Assembly (NCBI GenBank): GCA_963842335.1
Contig: CAWJGF010000024.1
Span: 62,001-126,000, forward strand
DNA length: 64,000 nt
Direction: 5' to 3'
From: PALSA-600 sp963842335
GTDB lineage: Bacteria > Actinomycetota > Thermoleophilia > Gaiellales > Gaiellaceae
The notes under the pieces were generated by a model. It ran no database searches, had not been told where the DNA came from, and was given only the letters and a program-made list of their open reading frames with translations. A program made the translations under genes and the position numbers. Positions 1 through 8,392 of the stretch are shown here, in pieces. Position 1 is the stretch's first letter. Each line of letters begins with the position of its first letter.

Positions 1-573
1 CTCGGCATCGAGCCGGAGCGGGTTCGCGTCGTGCCGCAGGGACTCGACCACTCGCGCCTGCGCCCGGGGCAGGTCGAGCGCGAGCCGTTCCTGCTCTATC
101 CCGCCCGTCGGTGGCCGCACAAGAACCACACGCGACTCTTCGAAGGTTTCGCGCTGGTGCGTCGTGAGCGTCCCGAACTGCGCCTCGTGCTGACAGGGGG
201 TGGCGGGAACGGCGAACTGCCCGACGGGGTCGAGTCGCGTGGGCATGTGGCGCCGGACGAGGTGGTCGCGCTGCTGCAGCGAGCCTCCGCGCTCGTCTTC
301 CCATCGCTCTACGAGGGCTTCGGGCTGCCGCCGCTCGAAGCGATGGCGTGCGGTTGCCCGGTCGCCTGCTCGAACGCCGCTGCGCTGCCCGAGACGGTGG
401 GCGACGCCGCGCGGCTCTTCGACCCAAACGATCCGCGTGCGATCGCCGACGCGGTGCTCGACGTGCTCGCCGATCCCGACCGGTGGGTCGAGCGAGGGCT
501 CGCACGGGCGGACCGGTTCTCGTGGGCTGCGACGGCCCGCGCGACCGAGGCGGTCTACCGCGAACTTCTCTGA
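1..573 (+). CDS. GT4 glycosyltransferase, C-terminal part (5' end outside window)
   Basis: The reading frame is open from base 1, so the start and the N-terminal acceptor domain lie outside the window; 190 residues remain. They form the nucleotide-sugar-binding Rossmann half of a GT-B enzyme. The segment has the usual strand that ends in KNHTRLFEGF, then the EGFGLPPLEAMACG stretch that corresponds to the EX7E signature of family GT4. The protein likely adds a sugar to a lipid-linked glycan at the inner face of the membrane; donor and acceptor cannot be read from sequence. Its 3' end overlaps the convergent GT2 gene by 19 nt. Confidence 0.9.
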   Translation, partial: LGIEPERVRVVPQGLDHSRLRPGQVEREPFLLYPARRWPHKNHTRLFEGFALVRRERPELRLVLTGGGGNGELPDGVESRGHVAPDEVVALLQRASALVFPSLYEGFGLPPLEAMACGCPVACSNAAALPETVGDAARLFDPNDPRAIADAVLDVLADPDRWVERGLARADRFSWAATARATEAVYRELL

Positions 574-1421
574 CCGAGACGACCTGCGCGGGCGTCGCGC
601 CAGCCCCGAAGCACTGCGTTTGCGGCCGCGGCGCGTGACGGGTGACGCACCGACTGTGCGAGATGCGCAGCGACGACGACTCCCCGGCGGAGCGCGCGCA
701 CGCCTCGCGGCAGCGGCGCGTACCGCTCCGACACGACAATCGTGTTGCGCGTGTCGTAGTAGAGGTTGGCCGTCGAGGAGCGCCCTCCCGACGCGGCCGA
801 TCCTTTGTGCCGAACCCGTGCCTCCGGGACGAACACGATCGCGAAGCCTGCGCGCCGAACCCGCAGTGACCACTCGACGTCCTCGACGTACATGAAGAGC
901 GTCTCGTCCAGGAGCCCCGCCCGCTCGAGCGCAGCACGCGAGACCGCGAGCGCCGCCCCGTCGGCCCGCCCGACATCGCGAAGCTCGTCGCGGCCATCGA
1001 CCTCGACGCGGCCGGAGTAACCGAGCCGCGCGTTGAACGATGCGCCCGCGTACTGCACCGTCACCCCGTCCGGGAACAGGATCTTGCAGGCGAGCAAGCC
1101 GGCGTCAGGGCGTGCCGCGGCCGCAGCGGCGAGCGCGGTTGGCACGCCCGGCTCGGCGGCCGCGTCGTTGTTCAGCAACAGCACCCAGTCAGCGCCGCGT
1201 TCGAGCGCCCGCCGAATGCCGACGTTGTTGCCCCCGGCGAAGCCGAGGTTCGCACCGGTACGAACCAGCTCGACCTTCGAGAGGCGTTCCGCAACGGCGA
1301 CGTCCGACCCGTCAGTCGAGCCATTGTCGACGCAGATCGCGGGCACGTCCCCGAGCGACTCGAGCGCGGCAATCGTGTCAACCCCGCCGTTCCAGTTGAG
1401 GACGACGGCGACGAGGTTCAC
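555..1421 (-). CDS. GT2 family glycosyltransferase (rhamnosyltransferase-like)
   Basis: A 288-residue GT-A fold enzyme. The N-terminus carries LNWNGG and DNGSTDGS, the nucleotide-binding elements of GT2, and NNDA near residue 85 stands where the metal-binding DxD-type motif is expected. The C-terminal third (FMYVEDVEWSLRVRRAG) resembles the ED acceptor/catalytic segment of WbbL-like rhamnosyltransferases. No membrane segments are visible, so it is probably a cytoplasmic, membrane-associated enzyme. The start overlaps the stop of the upstream methyltransferase by 4 nt, which suggests translational coupling. The acceptor sugar is unknown. Confidence 0.9.
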   Translation of the reverse strand: MNLVAVVLNWNGGVDTIAALESLGDVPAICVDNGSTDGSDVAVAERLSKVELVRTGANLGFAGGNNVGIRRALERGADWVLLLNNDAAAEPGVPTALAAAAAARPDAGLLACKILFPDGVTVQYAGASFNARLGYSGRVEVDGRDELRDVGRADGAALAVSRAALERAGLLDETLFMYVEDVEWSLRVRRAGFAIVFVPEARVRHKGSAASGGRSSTANLYYDTRNTIVVSERYAPLPRGVRALRRGVVVAAHLAQSVRHPSRAAAANAVLRGWRDARAGRLGQRSSR

Positions 1422-2137
1422 GCGCGCTTGACGAAGTGCGCGATCGAGCCGGCATTCGGCTGCCGGTCCCAGCCGGCGCCGATCTCCGAGATCAACCGAA
1501 CGACGCCGGGGTAATGGTTCCCGTAACCGCCCGTGTCGACGGCGTCATGGAAAAGCAGGTGCCCGCCCGGCTTCACGAAGGCGCCCCAGCGCTCGAAATC
1601 GGCCTTCGCGCCCGCGTACGAGTGATCCCCGTCGATGAACAGCACCTCGATCGGCGCAGGCGGCGGATCGGCGATCCGCGAGTCTGCGACGAGCAGATGC
1701 ACCTTCTGCGCAAGCTGGTATCGCTCGAGCGCGTCGGAGAGCTCGGCGTCGAGTTGCCTGCCGGGCATGTCCGCGCGGAGCGCGACGTGGAAGTCGTACG
1801 ACCAGATCTCGACGCCCGGCGGCATTGCCGAGGCGAATACGAACGTGCTGCCCCCCTTGAAGCGACCGATCTCGGCAATCGGCCCCGTCGTTGCATCCCG
1901 GCCTAGCCGGTAGAGGAGCGCCGCCTCGTCGATCTGCAGCGACGCGACGCCGTGATTGAGCTGGTTCGAGGAGAAGAGGAAGGCGAGGTCCTCGAAGCCG
2001 CGCACCCCGGCAGGCCAGTCACTGACGTTGGGAAAGCGCATCGATGCCGGGTCCGGCAGGACCGCCGTATGGATCGCGTTCTTTCCGAGCGATGTCCGGC
2101 CGAGACGGCGGACGAGCTCCTTCAGGTGCCCGAGCAC
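1418..2137 (-). CDS. class I SAM-dependent methyltransferase
   Basis: About 239 residues. The EIGRFKGGST segment matches SAM-binding motif I, and EVLFIDGDHSY is the motif II/III region typical of Methyltransf_24-type enzymes that often sit in glycan clusters. I chose GTG at 2137 rather than a longer upstream reading, because the longer one would run through the flippase gene in another frame. In addition, a TAGCGT hexamer lies 7 nt before this GTG. It probably O-methylates a sugar residue; substrate unknown. It sits between the flippase gene upstream and the GT2 gene downstream in one reverse-strand unit. Confidence 0.82.
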   Translation of the reverse strand: MLGHLKELVRRLGRTSLGKNAIHTAVLPDPASMRFPNVSDWPAGVRGFEDLAFLFSSNQLNHGVASLQIDEAALLYRLGRDATTGPIAEIGRFKGGSTFVFASAMPPGVEIWSYDFHVALRADMPGRQLDAELSDALERYQLAQKVHLLVADSRIADPPPAPIEVLFIDGDHSYAGAKADFERWGAFVKPGGHLLFHDAVDTGGYGNHYPGVVRLISEIGAGWDRQPNAGSIAHFVKRA

Positions 2138-2144
2138 GGCGCGG

Positions 2145-2150
2145 ACGCTA
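2145..2150 (-). promoter_or_regulatory. candidate leaderless -10 (TAGCGT)
   Basis: TAGCGT on the reverse strand, 7 nt before GTG 2137. Its TAG is also the stop codon of the flippase gene. It fits the TAnnnT pattern seen before many starts in this window. No clear -35 is visible. Confidence 0.4.
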
Positions 2151-3605
2151 CTGCAACGTGCGCAGGTATGCCCACGCGTGGCGCAGCCCGCTCGGCCGCC
2201 AGAGGGCGAGGGCGGCGATGTAGACGACGAGCCCGGCAGCGGACGCGGCGACCGGCCCAAGCACGACGCGCGGCAGTCCGAATGCGAGCAGCGCGAGCCC
2301 GCCGCAGACGAGAGCAGCGAGGGCGACACCGGCCGAGACTCGGCGGAGCGCGCCGAGCGACACGAGCAGCACGGCGAGGACGCCCGCCGTCGACAGCGCG
2401 AGGCCGGCGGCGACGCCCGCGAGGCCGAACGCGGCGCGGGCGCCCCACTCGACGAGCACCTGAATGCCGACCGCAGCCACTGCGAGCGCGGGGAGCCAGC
2501 GTCCCCGGCCCTTGACGAACACGAGCGGGTAAGCGACCGTCAGCGCCACCGACGCGATCATCCACGGCACGAGGTACGCGACGAGACGCCCCAGCTCCGC
2601 TCCCGTCCCGCCGCTATAGCTCGAGCCGAGCACGCGGCGGACGACGCCCTCGCCCGCGAGCGCGAACACGCCGGCGGCGGCGCCGATCGGGACGAGCGAC
2701 AACCACGAGATCGCCACGATGTGCCGGGCGGCGCGCTCGGGCGACGATCCTTCGCGGGCGAACGGGACGGTCGCGACGAGTGCGATCGAGGCGGCCGTCA
2801 CGGAGACGAGGAACGCCGCGATCAGGTACGAGTAGGAGAATGTGGTCGCCCGGCCCGCGCCGAGCCCAGACGCGAACCGGTAGCCGATCACGTACAGCCC
2901 CTGCAGCGCGATCGGGACCGCGATCCCTTCGCCGAGCTCGAGCAGACGCCCCCAGACCGGCCCATCCGGGCGTCCGAGACCTCGCCGCGCGAGCAAGGCT
3001 GCGAGTGGGATCGCCAGCGAGAGCGCACCGTTCAGCGCCAGCCCCCAGCCGAGCGCGATCAGGCCGTGCCCGATGAGAACGAACGTGAGGACGACGCCGG
3101 CGACCGACCCGAAGGCGAATCCGAACGCGGCCCAGTCGTAGTTGTCCAGGGCGGCGAGCGCGCTCGCGACGAGGCCGCCGTAGATTTGCGCGACGGCAGA
3201 CGGGACGATCCAGGGCAGCAGGAGGGCGGCGTAGGCACGGGCCTGCGGGTCGGAGGTGAGCGCGTCCGCGATCGCGTGGGGCCAGATGATCGCCACAGCC
3301 ACCACGAGCCCCGCGGGAAGCGCGAGCGGCGCGGCCCAGGCACCCGCCTCCTCCGGCAGCCGTCCCGCTGCCCGAGCGGCCGCGAAACGCGGCAGGACGA
3401 TCACGCGCAGCGATCCCGCAACGAGCACCAGCGCGAGGTAGGGGCCGTAGGCGGCGAAGAAGCCGTCGGTCTTTACGCCGTGCCCAAACTTACGGGAGAG
3501 AATGACACCGAGCACCGCGGCCGAGCCACTGACCGCCGCGGTGGAGATCCCCGTCAGAAGTCCGCTGCGAACGGCTCCACGACCGCGTGAACGATTACCC
3601 TCCAT
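2148..3605 (-). CDS. MurJ/Wzx-like lipid-linked oligosaccharide flippase
   Basis: About 485 residues with some 12-14 hydrophobic segments across the whole length, characteristic of the MOP superfamily. The N-terminal segment (GILRK-type loop, here SRKFGHGVKTDGFFAAYG) resembles the MurJ/MviN first helices, and the ALDNYDWAAF region is typical of the family. It should move a polyprenyl-linked glycan across the inner membrane. ATG 3605 was preferred over upstream codons because those would extend into the divergent SDR gene. A TATCGT hexamer 12 nt upstream could drive it. A second flippase lies at 32.5-33.7 kb, so the locus may export more than one glycan. Confidence 0.85.
   Translation of the reverse strand: MEGNRSRGRGAVRSGLLTGISTAAVSGSAAVLGVILSRKFGHGVKTDGFFAAYGPYLALVLVAGSLRVIVLPRFAAARAAGRLPEEAGAWAAPLALPAGLVVAVAIIWPHAIADALTSDPQARAYAALLLPWIVPSAVAQIYGGLVASALAALDNYDWAAFGFAFGSVAGVVLTFVLIGHGLIALGWGLALNGALSLAIPLAALLARRGLGRPDGPVWGRLLELGEGIAVPIALQGLYVIGYRFASGLGAGRATTFSYSYLIAAFLVSVTAASIALVATVPFAREGSSPERAARHIVAISWLSLVPIGAAAGVFALAGEGVVRRVLGSSYSGGTGAELGRLVAYLVPWMIASVALTVAYPLVFVKGRGRWLPALAVAAVGIQVLVEWGARAAFGLAGVAAGLALSTAGVLAVLLVSLGALRRVSAGVALAALVCGGLALLAFGLPRVVLGPVAASAAGLVVYIAALALWRPSGLRHAWAYLRTLQ
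3596..3601 (+). promoter_or_regulatory. candidate leaderless -10 (TACCCT)
   Basis: TACCCT ends 6 nt before GTG 3608 and would place transcription start at or next to the start codon. It overlaps the 5' end of the divergent flippase gene. Confidence 0.35.
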
Positions 3606-3607
3606 CC

Positions 3608-4753
3608 GTGCTCGGCGACGATACAGCCACCTGGTCCGAAGGTGAGCTCGACGCTCTGCGTGCCGAGTTCGGCGAGGCATACCGCGGCCGAACCGTTCTC
3701 GTGACGGGCGCAGACGGCTTCATGGGCTCGCACCTGACCGAGGCGCTCGTGCATCTCGACGCGAACGTGATCGCCTTCGTGCGGGCGACGTCGTCGGGAG
3801 CGCTCAACAACATCGGCCACGTGCGGCGACGGCTACGCGTCGTCTTCGCCGACCTCACCGACAAGACGTCGATCGACTACCTGATGCGCGATCTCGCCCA
3901 GGCGCCCGACAAGCCGTACATCTTCCACCTGGGAGCCCAGGCGCACGTCGGGGAGTCTTGGCACAGGCCCTACGAGACCGTGATGACGAACACGATCGGC
4001 ACGCTCAACCTGCTGCAGTCGGTCGTCGACCACGATGTGGAGCTGGAGAAGTTCGACACAGCCGGCACGTCGGAGGAGTACGGCAACGTGCACGAGGCCG
4101 TGTCCGACCAGCACGACTTCGACGAGCTCGGCGGCCTGATCCTGCACGAGCGGTCACCGATCAATCCGAAATCGATCTATGCGACTGCCAAGGTCGCCGC
4201 CGACTTCTTCACGATGAACTACCACGATGCGTACGGCGTGCCCGGCGTGGTCACGCGCATGTTCAACAACTATGGCCCACGCCAGAACCCGCGGTACGTG
4301 ACCGGGACGATCATCACGCAGGCGCTGACGCGCCCCGAGGTGGAGCTCGGCGCGCTCGAGCCCCTACGGGATTTCTGCTTCACGACCGACGGCGTTCGCG
4401 GTCACCTGACGGTCGCCGCGTCGGGCATCCCCGGTGACCTCTACGTCTACGGCCAGGGAAAGAACATCTCCATGGCCGACTGGTGCGAGTTGATCCTCGC
4501 GACCGGCGCGTCGCACGGTTTCTGGCCTGACGATCGCCATGTCGTGACGAACGAGAAGCGGCTCCGGCCCGGCGTCACCGACGTGATGGCCTTGCGCGTC
4601 GGCTACGACAAGTTGCACCGCGAGACCGGCTGGGAGCCAAAGGTGTCGTGGGAAGAGGGCGTCCTGCGGACGATCCGGTGGTTCGCCGAGAACCGCGAGC
4701 GCTGGATCGGCCGTGTCGACTGGCTCGCCCCCGGCCGGGTCGAGCAACCGTGA
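3608..4753 (+). CDS. extended SDR NDP-sugar 4,6-dehydratase (GDP-mannose dehydratase-like)
   Basis: About 381 residues. The NAD-binding motif TGADGFMG lies near residue 30, the TSEEYG active-site strand follows, and catalytic Tyr191/Lys195 (YATAK) are present. FNNYGPRQNP matches the substrate loop of NDP-sugar 4,6-dehydratases. The next gene is a GDP-L-fucose synthase, so the likely reaction is GDP-D-mannose to GDP-4-keto-6-deoxymannose. However, family details also resemble other dehydratases, so the exact donor is an inference from context. GTG 3608 is preferred because TACCCT lies 6 nt before it; an in-frame GTG at 3587 is the alternative. Confidence 0.82.
   Translation: MLGDDTATWSEGELDALRAEFGEAYRGRTVLVTGADGFMGSHLTEALVHLDANVIAFVRATSSGALNNIGHVRRRLRVVFADLTDKTSIDYLMRDLAQAPDKPYIFHLGAQAHVGESWHRPYETVMTNTIGTLNLLQSVVDHDVELEKFDTAGTSEEYGNVHEAVSDQHDFDELGGLILHERSPINPKSIYATAKVAADFFTMNYHDAYGVPGVVTRMFNNYGPRQNPRYVTGTIITQALTRPEVELGALEPLRDFCFTTDGVRGHLTVAASGIPGDLYVYGQGKNISMADWCELILATGASHGFWPDDRHVVTNEKRLRPGVTDVMALRVGYDKLHRETGWEPKVSWEEGVLRTIRWFAENRERWIGRVDWLAPGRVEQP
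3618..3623 (-). promoter_or_regulatory. candidate -10 (TATCGT) for the flippase gene
   Basis: TATCGT on the reverse strand, 12 nt before ATG 3605, located inside the first codons of the divergent SDR gene. Spacing is longer than for the other candidates. Confidence 0.25.
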
Positions 4754-5673
4754 GCCGCGTCCTCGTCACGGGCGGTGGGGGTTTCCTCGGCTCGCACCTC
4801 GTCGAGCGGCTCGAACAGGCGGGACATGCGGTGGCAATCGCGCGCAGCCGCGACTACGACCTGACACGGGCCGACGACACCGCACGGCTGTTCGAGGACA
4901 CGCGGCCGGAGCTCGTGTTCCATCTCGCCGCCGAAGTCGGCGGTATCGGTGCGAATCGCGAGAATCCCGGGCGGTACTGGTACGCCAACCTGATGATGGG
5001 CGCGCATGTGCTCGAGCAGGCGCGAGTGCACGAGGTGGCGAAGCTGATCCTCGCGGGCACCGTCTGCGCGTACCCGAAGTTCACACCGGTTCCCTTCAAC
5101 GAGGACGACCTGTGGAACGGCTATCCGGAGGAGACGAATGCTCCCTACGGCGTCGCGAAGAAGTCGATCCTCGTCGGCGCGCAGTCGTATCGTGCGCAGT
5201 ACGGGCTGGACGCGATCTACCTGCTGCCGGCGAACCTCTACGGGCCGCGCGACAACTTCGACCTCGACTCGTCGCACGTCATTCCCGCGCTGATCCGGAA
5301 GATGGTCGATGCGGAGGGTGACGTCGTCCTCTGGGGAGACGGTTCGCCCACGCGGGAGTTCCTCTACGTCGACGACTGCGCCGAGGGCCTGCTCCTTGCG
5401 GCCGAGCGCTACGACGGCGAGGAGCCGGTGAATCTCGGTACCGGAATCGAGACCTCGATCCGCGAGCTTGCCGAGACGATCGCCGACCTGACGGGCTTCG
5501 AGGGCGAGATCGTCTGGGACACTTCGATGCCGAACGGCCAGCCACGGCGGCAACTCGACGCGCACCGTGCCGAGCGGCTCTTCGCCTTCAGGGCTCGAAC
5601 ACCGTTGCGCGACGGGCTGCAGCGAACGATCAGCTGGTATCGCAGCTCAGCGCAGCTTCATGCGCCGGCGTAG
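4750..5673 (+). CDS. fcl: GDP-L-fucose synthase
   Basis: 307 residues, the normal length for the family. TGGGGFLGSHL is the NADP-binding motif, AAEVGGIGAN is the characteristic GDP-fucose synthase stretch, and catalytic Tyr133/Lys137 appear in YGVAKKS. The enzyme epimerises C3/C5 and reduces C4 of GDP-4-keto-6-deoxymannose to give GDP-L-fucose in the cytoplasm. GTG 4750 overlaps the stop of the preceding dehydratase (GTGA), which supports a two-step pathway unit. A GT10-type fucosyltransferase domain at about 60 kb is a plausible consumer of the product. Confidence 0.9.
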   Translation: MSRVLVTGGGGFLGSHLVERLEQAGHAVAIARSRDYDLTRADDTARLFEDTRPELVFHLAAEVGGIGANRENPGRYWYANLMMGAHVLEQARVHEVAKLILAGTVCAYPKFTPVPFNEDDLWNGYPEETNAPYGVAKKSILVGAQSYRAQYGLDAIYLLPANLYGPRDNFDLDSSHVIPALIRKMVDAEGDVVLWGDGSPTREFLYVDDCAEGLLLAAERYDGEEPVNLGTGIETSIRELAETIADLTGFEGEIVWDTSMPNGQPRRQLDAHRAERLFAFRARTPLRDGLQRTISWYRSSAQLHAPA

Positions 5674-7297
5674 CAAGCTCCGCTCCGCCGTCGCGTGGCT
5701 CGAGCGGGCGCGCCCCGCGCCACTCCTCGCGGTCCTCGTCCTCTGCCAGTTCGGCGTCGTCGCGTGGCTCGCGCTCCGGACGCCGCACAACGGCTGGGTT
5801 TGGTACAGCGGCGGCGACGCGACCGAGTACTGGACGTCGCAGTGGACGGTCGCGCACGGGCTGATCCCGCAGGCGTTCGTCGGCTGGGGGCTGCCCGTGT
5901 TCTACGCGTGGATCCCACTCGTCGCCGGGCCCTCTCTCCTCACCGGCCTGCCGGTCGCTGTGCTCTTCAACGTCCTCGTCCTCGGACCGCTGGCGCTGGT
6001 GTTCCTATGGGCTCTCGCCGACCGCCTCTACGGGCGGCTGTACGCGTGGGCGGCGGCGGCCGTCTGGGTGGCCGCGCCGCTGCTCGCGATCGCGGCCTTC
6101 GCGCCGCGGTACCGACCGGGCTTCGAGCAGTACTTCCTCGCGCCGCACTGGGCCGGCCTCACGGACATGTCGGACTACCCGTCCCTCGTCGTCGTGCTGG
6201 CGACCGCCTGGGCGACGGTCCGGGCCGTCCAGAACGGCCGCCTCGGCTCCGCGCTCGGCGCGGGCGTGCTCGGCGGCGTCCTGATCGGCCTCAAGCCGGC
6301 GAACGGGTTCTTCGTGATCGCGGTCGCCGCGCTGCTCGTTGCGTGGCGCCGCCCGCGCGTCGCGCTCGGCTGGGCCGTGGGTGTCGTGCCGGCGATCGTG
6401 ACGCTCGCGATCTGGAAAGGCCGCGGCCTCGGGGCGCTGCCGCTCCTGTCGTCGTACACGCCCGTGCACGAGGCGAGCGGGCCGATGCTCGGTCTCACGA
6501 CTCGCCGCTACGTCTCGCTCGACTGGCACCACCTCTCGGTCGAGTGGAATGAGCTCGACGAGGTGTTCTGGGACCTGCGCTTCTTGCAGTTCGTGATCGT
6601 CGCCGGAGTCCTCGGAGCGCTGCGCCGCAACGTTCGCAACGGGCTCTTCCTGACCGTCTGGTTCGTCGCCTACTGCGTCGTCAAGGGGATGTCGAACCAG
6701 GCTGACATCTCGACGACGAGTTACTTCAGGCTCACCCTCCCGGGCTTTGCCGCATTCGCCTTGCTGGTCCCCGCGATCGGCTTCCTCTGGCCTGGCACCC
6801 GGCGTCTGAAGATGATCGTCAAGCCCGAGACGTGGGCCGTCAACCCGCGCTCGCCGCTCGCCGTACTCGCCGTCGTCGTGGCCCTGTTCCCGCTCGTCGT
6901 CGTCCTCGTTGCGCATCCCGCCGGAGCGAACCGCTTCGCACGCCTCAGCCCGGCCAACACCGAGTCGCCGATCTCAGCCTCGCTGACGCCGCGCGTCTCG
7001 ACCGCGAACGGAACGGTGACGCTGTCGTGGCGGCCGGTTGGACGCTCAGGCTCGACCAGGGTCTCGTACGCCGTGATTCGAACGGCAGGCAACGACGGCT
7101 GCACCGTCCCCACGCAGGGGGCGCGCGAGTGCCAGCTCAGCGCGCCCGTCCTGACGTCGACAGAGCAGACCACGATCACCGACCGGCCGGGTCGCGGTCA
7201 CTTCTGGTACCGCGTCGCCGCGGTCGCCGACTACAAAGCGGTTCCGACCTCGACCGACCTCATGCTGCTCGGCCCCGCGGTGAGCGTCAGTCTGTAG
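5660..7297 (+). CDS. polytopic membrane protein with FN3-like C-terminal domain (GT-C-like)
   Basis: 545 residues. After a basic N-terminus come about ten hydrophobic segments up to residue ~420. The first extracytoplasmic loop holds GGDATEYWTSQW, which resembles the acidic first loop of GT-C enzymes. The last ~110 residues read as an Ig/fibronectin-type beta sandwich (NGTVTLSWRPV, YAVIRTAG, FWYRVAAVADY). It may transfer sugars from polyprenyl-phosphate donors outside the membrane, but I see no definitive catalytic signature. ATG 5660 overlaps the fcl stop by 14 nt; the 3' end overlaps the convergent DUF2304 gene by 11 nt. Confidence 0.8.
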   Translation: MRRRSKLRSAVAWLERARPAPLLAVLVLCQFGVVAWLALRTPHNGWVWYSGGDATEYWTSQWTVAHGLIPQAFVGWGLPVFYAWIPLVAGPSLLTGLPVAVLFNVLVLGPLALVFLWALADRLYGRLYAWAAAAVWVAAPLLAIAAFAPRYRPGFEQYFLAPHWAGLTDMSDYPSLVVVLATAWATVRAVQNGRLGSALGAGVLGGVLIGLKPANGFFVIAVAALLVAWRRPRVALGWAVGVVPAIVTLAIWKGRGLGALPLLSSYTPVHEASGPMLGLTTRRYVSLDWHHLSVEWNELDEVFWDLRFLQFVIVAGVLGALRRNVRNGLFLTVWFVAYCVVKGMSNQADISTTSYFRLTLPGFAAFALLVPAIGFLWPGTRRLKMIVKPETWAVNPRSPLAVLAVVVALFPLVVVLVAHPAGANRFARLSPANTESPISASLTPRVSTANGTVTLSWRPVGRSGSTRVSYAVIRTAGNDGCTVPTQGARECQLSAPVLTSTEQTTITDRPGRGHFWYRVAAVADYKAVPTSTDLMLLGPAVSVSL

Positions 7298-7667
7298 GAG
7301 CGCGCTCGCCCTCCGAGATACGCGTCTCGAGAAGCGCCAGCCGCTGTGCGAGCACGACATTCTGATCCGAGAGGCGGGAGATCACCGTCGAGTAGTGCAG
7401 CAGCACGAGGATCACGAAGAGCAGCCCAACCGCAAACAGCACAGCAGGCGGATACCCGCGCACACCGAACCAGCCGGCGATCGTGTTCAGACCGCCGCGC
7501 CAGGCCGACAGCACGACGAGAATCGTCCCGGTGAGCAGCCAGAGCAGCGCGTAGCGCTCCTGCAGGCGGCGCGAGCGGATCAACTCGAAGACGACGAGCA
7601 GCAGGAGCACCGACGCGAACGTCGCCGCGATCGAGACCTTCAGTGGCGTCTGCGCTGCGAGGATCAC
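7287..7667 (-). CDS. DUF2304 small membrane protein
   Basis: 126 residues with three hydrophobic helices; the loop RSRRLQERYALLWLLTG is the hallmark of DUF2304. The C-terminus is a short helical, coil-like segment (SDQNVVLAQRLALLETRI). Members of this family are usually found directly after a dolichyl-phosphate-mannose-synthase-like GT2, as here. They are thought to act as membrane partner or anchor subunits for that enzyme; this is inferred from context. The GTG start overlaps the upstream GT2 stop by 4 nt. Confidence 0.88.
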   Translation of the reverse strand: MILAAQTPLKVSIAATFASVLLLLVVFELIRSRRLQERYALLWLLTGTILVVLSAWRGGLNTIAGWFGVRGYPPAVLFAVGLLFVILVLLHYSTVISRLSDQNVVLAQRLALLETRISEGERAPTD

Positions 7668-8392
7668 ACGTCCTCCGCCGGCACCACGCTCCGCCGGAAG
7701 AGCCCGACGAAGAGCGCGATCGAGACCTTCACCATGTAGTAGACCGAACGAAGCGCGGTGATCGACGAGCGCCCGTGCTCGCGCTCGCGCATCCGCACGG
7801 GCACCTCCACGAGCGTGAGGCGATGCTTGATCGTCATCACCATGCCCTCGACCTCCGGGTAGTCGTGCGGGTAGTCGGCCGCGAACAGCTCGAGCGCGCG
7901 CCGGTTCAGCGCCTGGAAGCCGGAGGTGGTGTCGGTGACACGCTGACGTGCGATCGCCGAGACGACGAGCGCCAGCAGACGAATGCCGACCCGGCGGGTC
8001 GCCGACGAGCGATAGCCCTCGCCGCCGGCGAAGCGCGAGCCGACAGCGATATCGGCCTCCCCCGCGAGCACCGGCGCGAGCACCTTCGGCAGCTCGGACG
8101 GGTCGTGCTGGCCGTCGCCGTCGCAGCGGACGACGAGCTGATACCCGTTGTCGCGCGCATAACGAAAACCGGTCTGGACCGCGCCGCCGATCCCGAGGTT
8201 GAACGGAAGCTGAACGACGTGCGCGCCATGTTCGGCCGCGACGTCGGCCGTACGGTCGAGCGAGCCGTCGGAGACGACAACGACCTCGAGGTGCGGGTCG
8301 AACGCCCGTAGCTCGTCGAGCACGCGCCCGATGTTGCGCTCCTCGTTGAACGCCGGGACGATCGCGATGCGGCGCCCGCCGTCAGCCGACAT
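7664..8392 (-). CDS. GT2 polyprenyl-phosphate hexose synthase-like glycosyltransferase
   Basis: 242 residues. IVPAFNEERNIG and VVSDGSLDRT are the nucleotide-binding elements, and RCDGDGQHDP carries the DxD-type motif with the following DGQ that is typical of DPM1/GtrB-like enzymes. It should make polyprenyl-phosphate-linked hexose on the cytoplasmic face as a donor for GT-C enzymes in the cluster. There are no strong C-terminal membrane helices of its own; the adjacent DUF2304 protein may supply membrane attachment. It overlaps the upstream CgeB-like gene by 11 nt. Confidence 0.9.
   Translation of the reverse strand: MSADGGRRIAIVPAFNEERNIGRVLDELRAFDPHLEVVVVSDGSLDRTADVAAEHGAHVVQLPFNLGIGGAVQTGFRYARDNGYQLVVRCDGDGQHDPSELPKVLAPVLAGEADIAVGSRFAGGEGYRSSATRRVGIRLLALVVSAIARQRVTDTTSGFQALNRRALELFAADYPHDYPEVEGMVMTIKHRLTLVEVPVRMREREHGRSSITALRSVYYMVKVSIALFVGLFRRSVVPAEDV

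Noticed and set aside
1956..3590. 544-codon forward frame opposite the flippase
   Set aside because: It is a charged, low-complexity (Arg/Glu/Asp) mirror of a membrane-protein gene, typical of GC-rich antisense frames.
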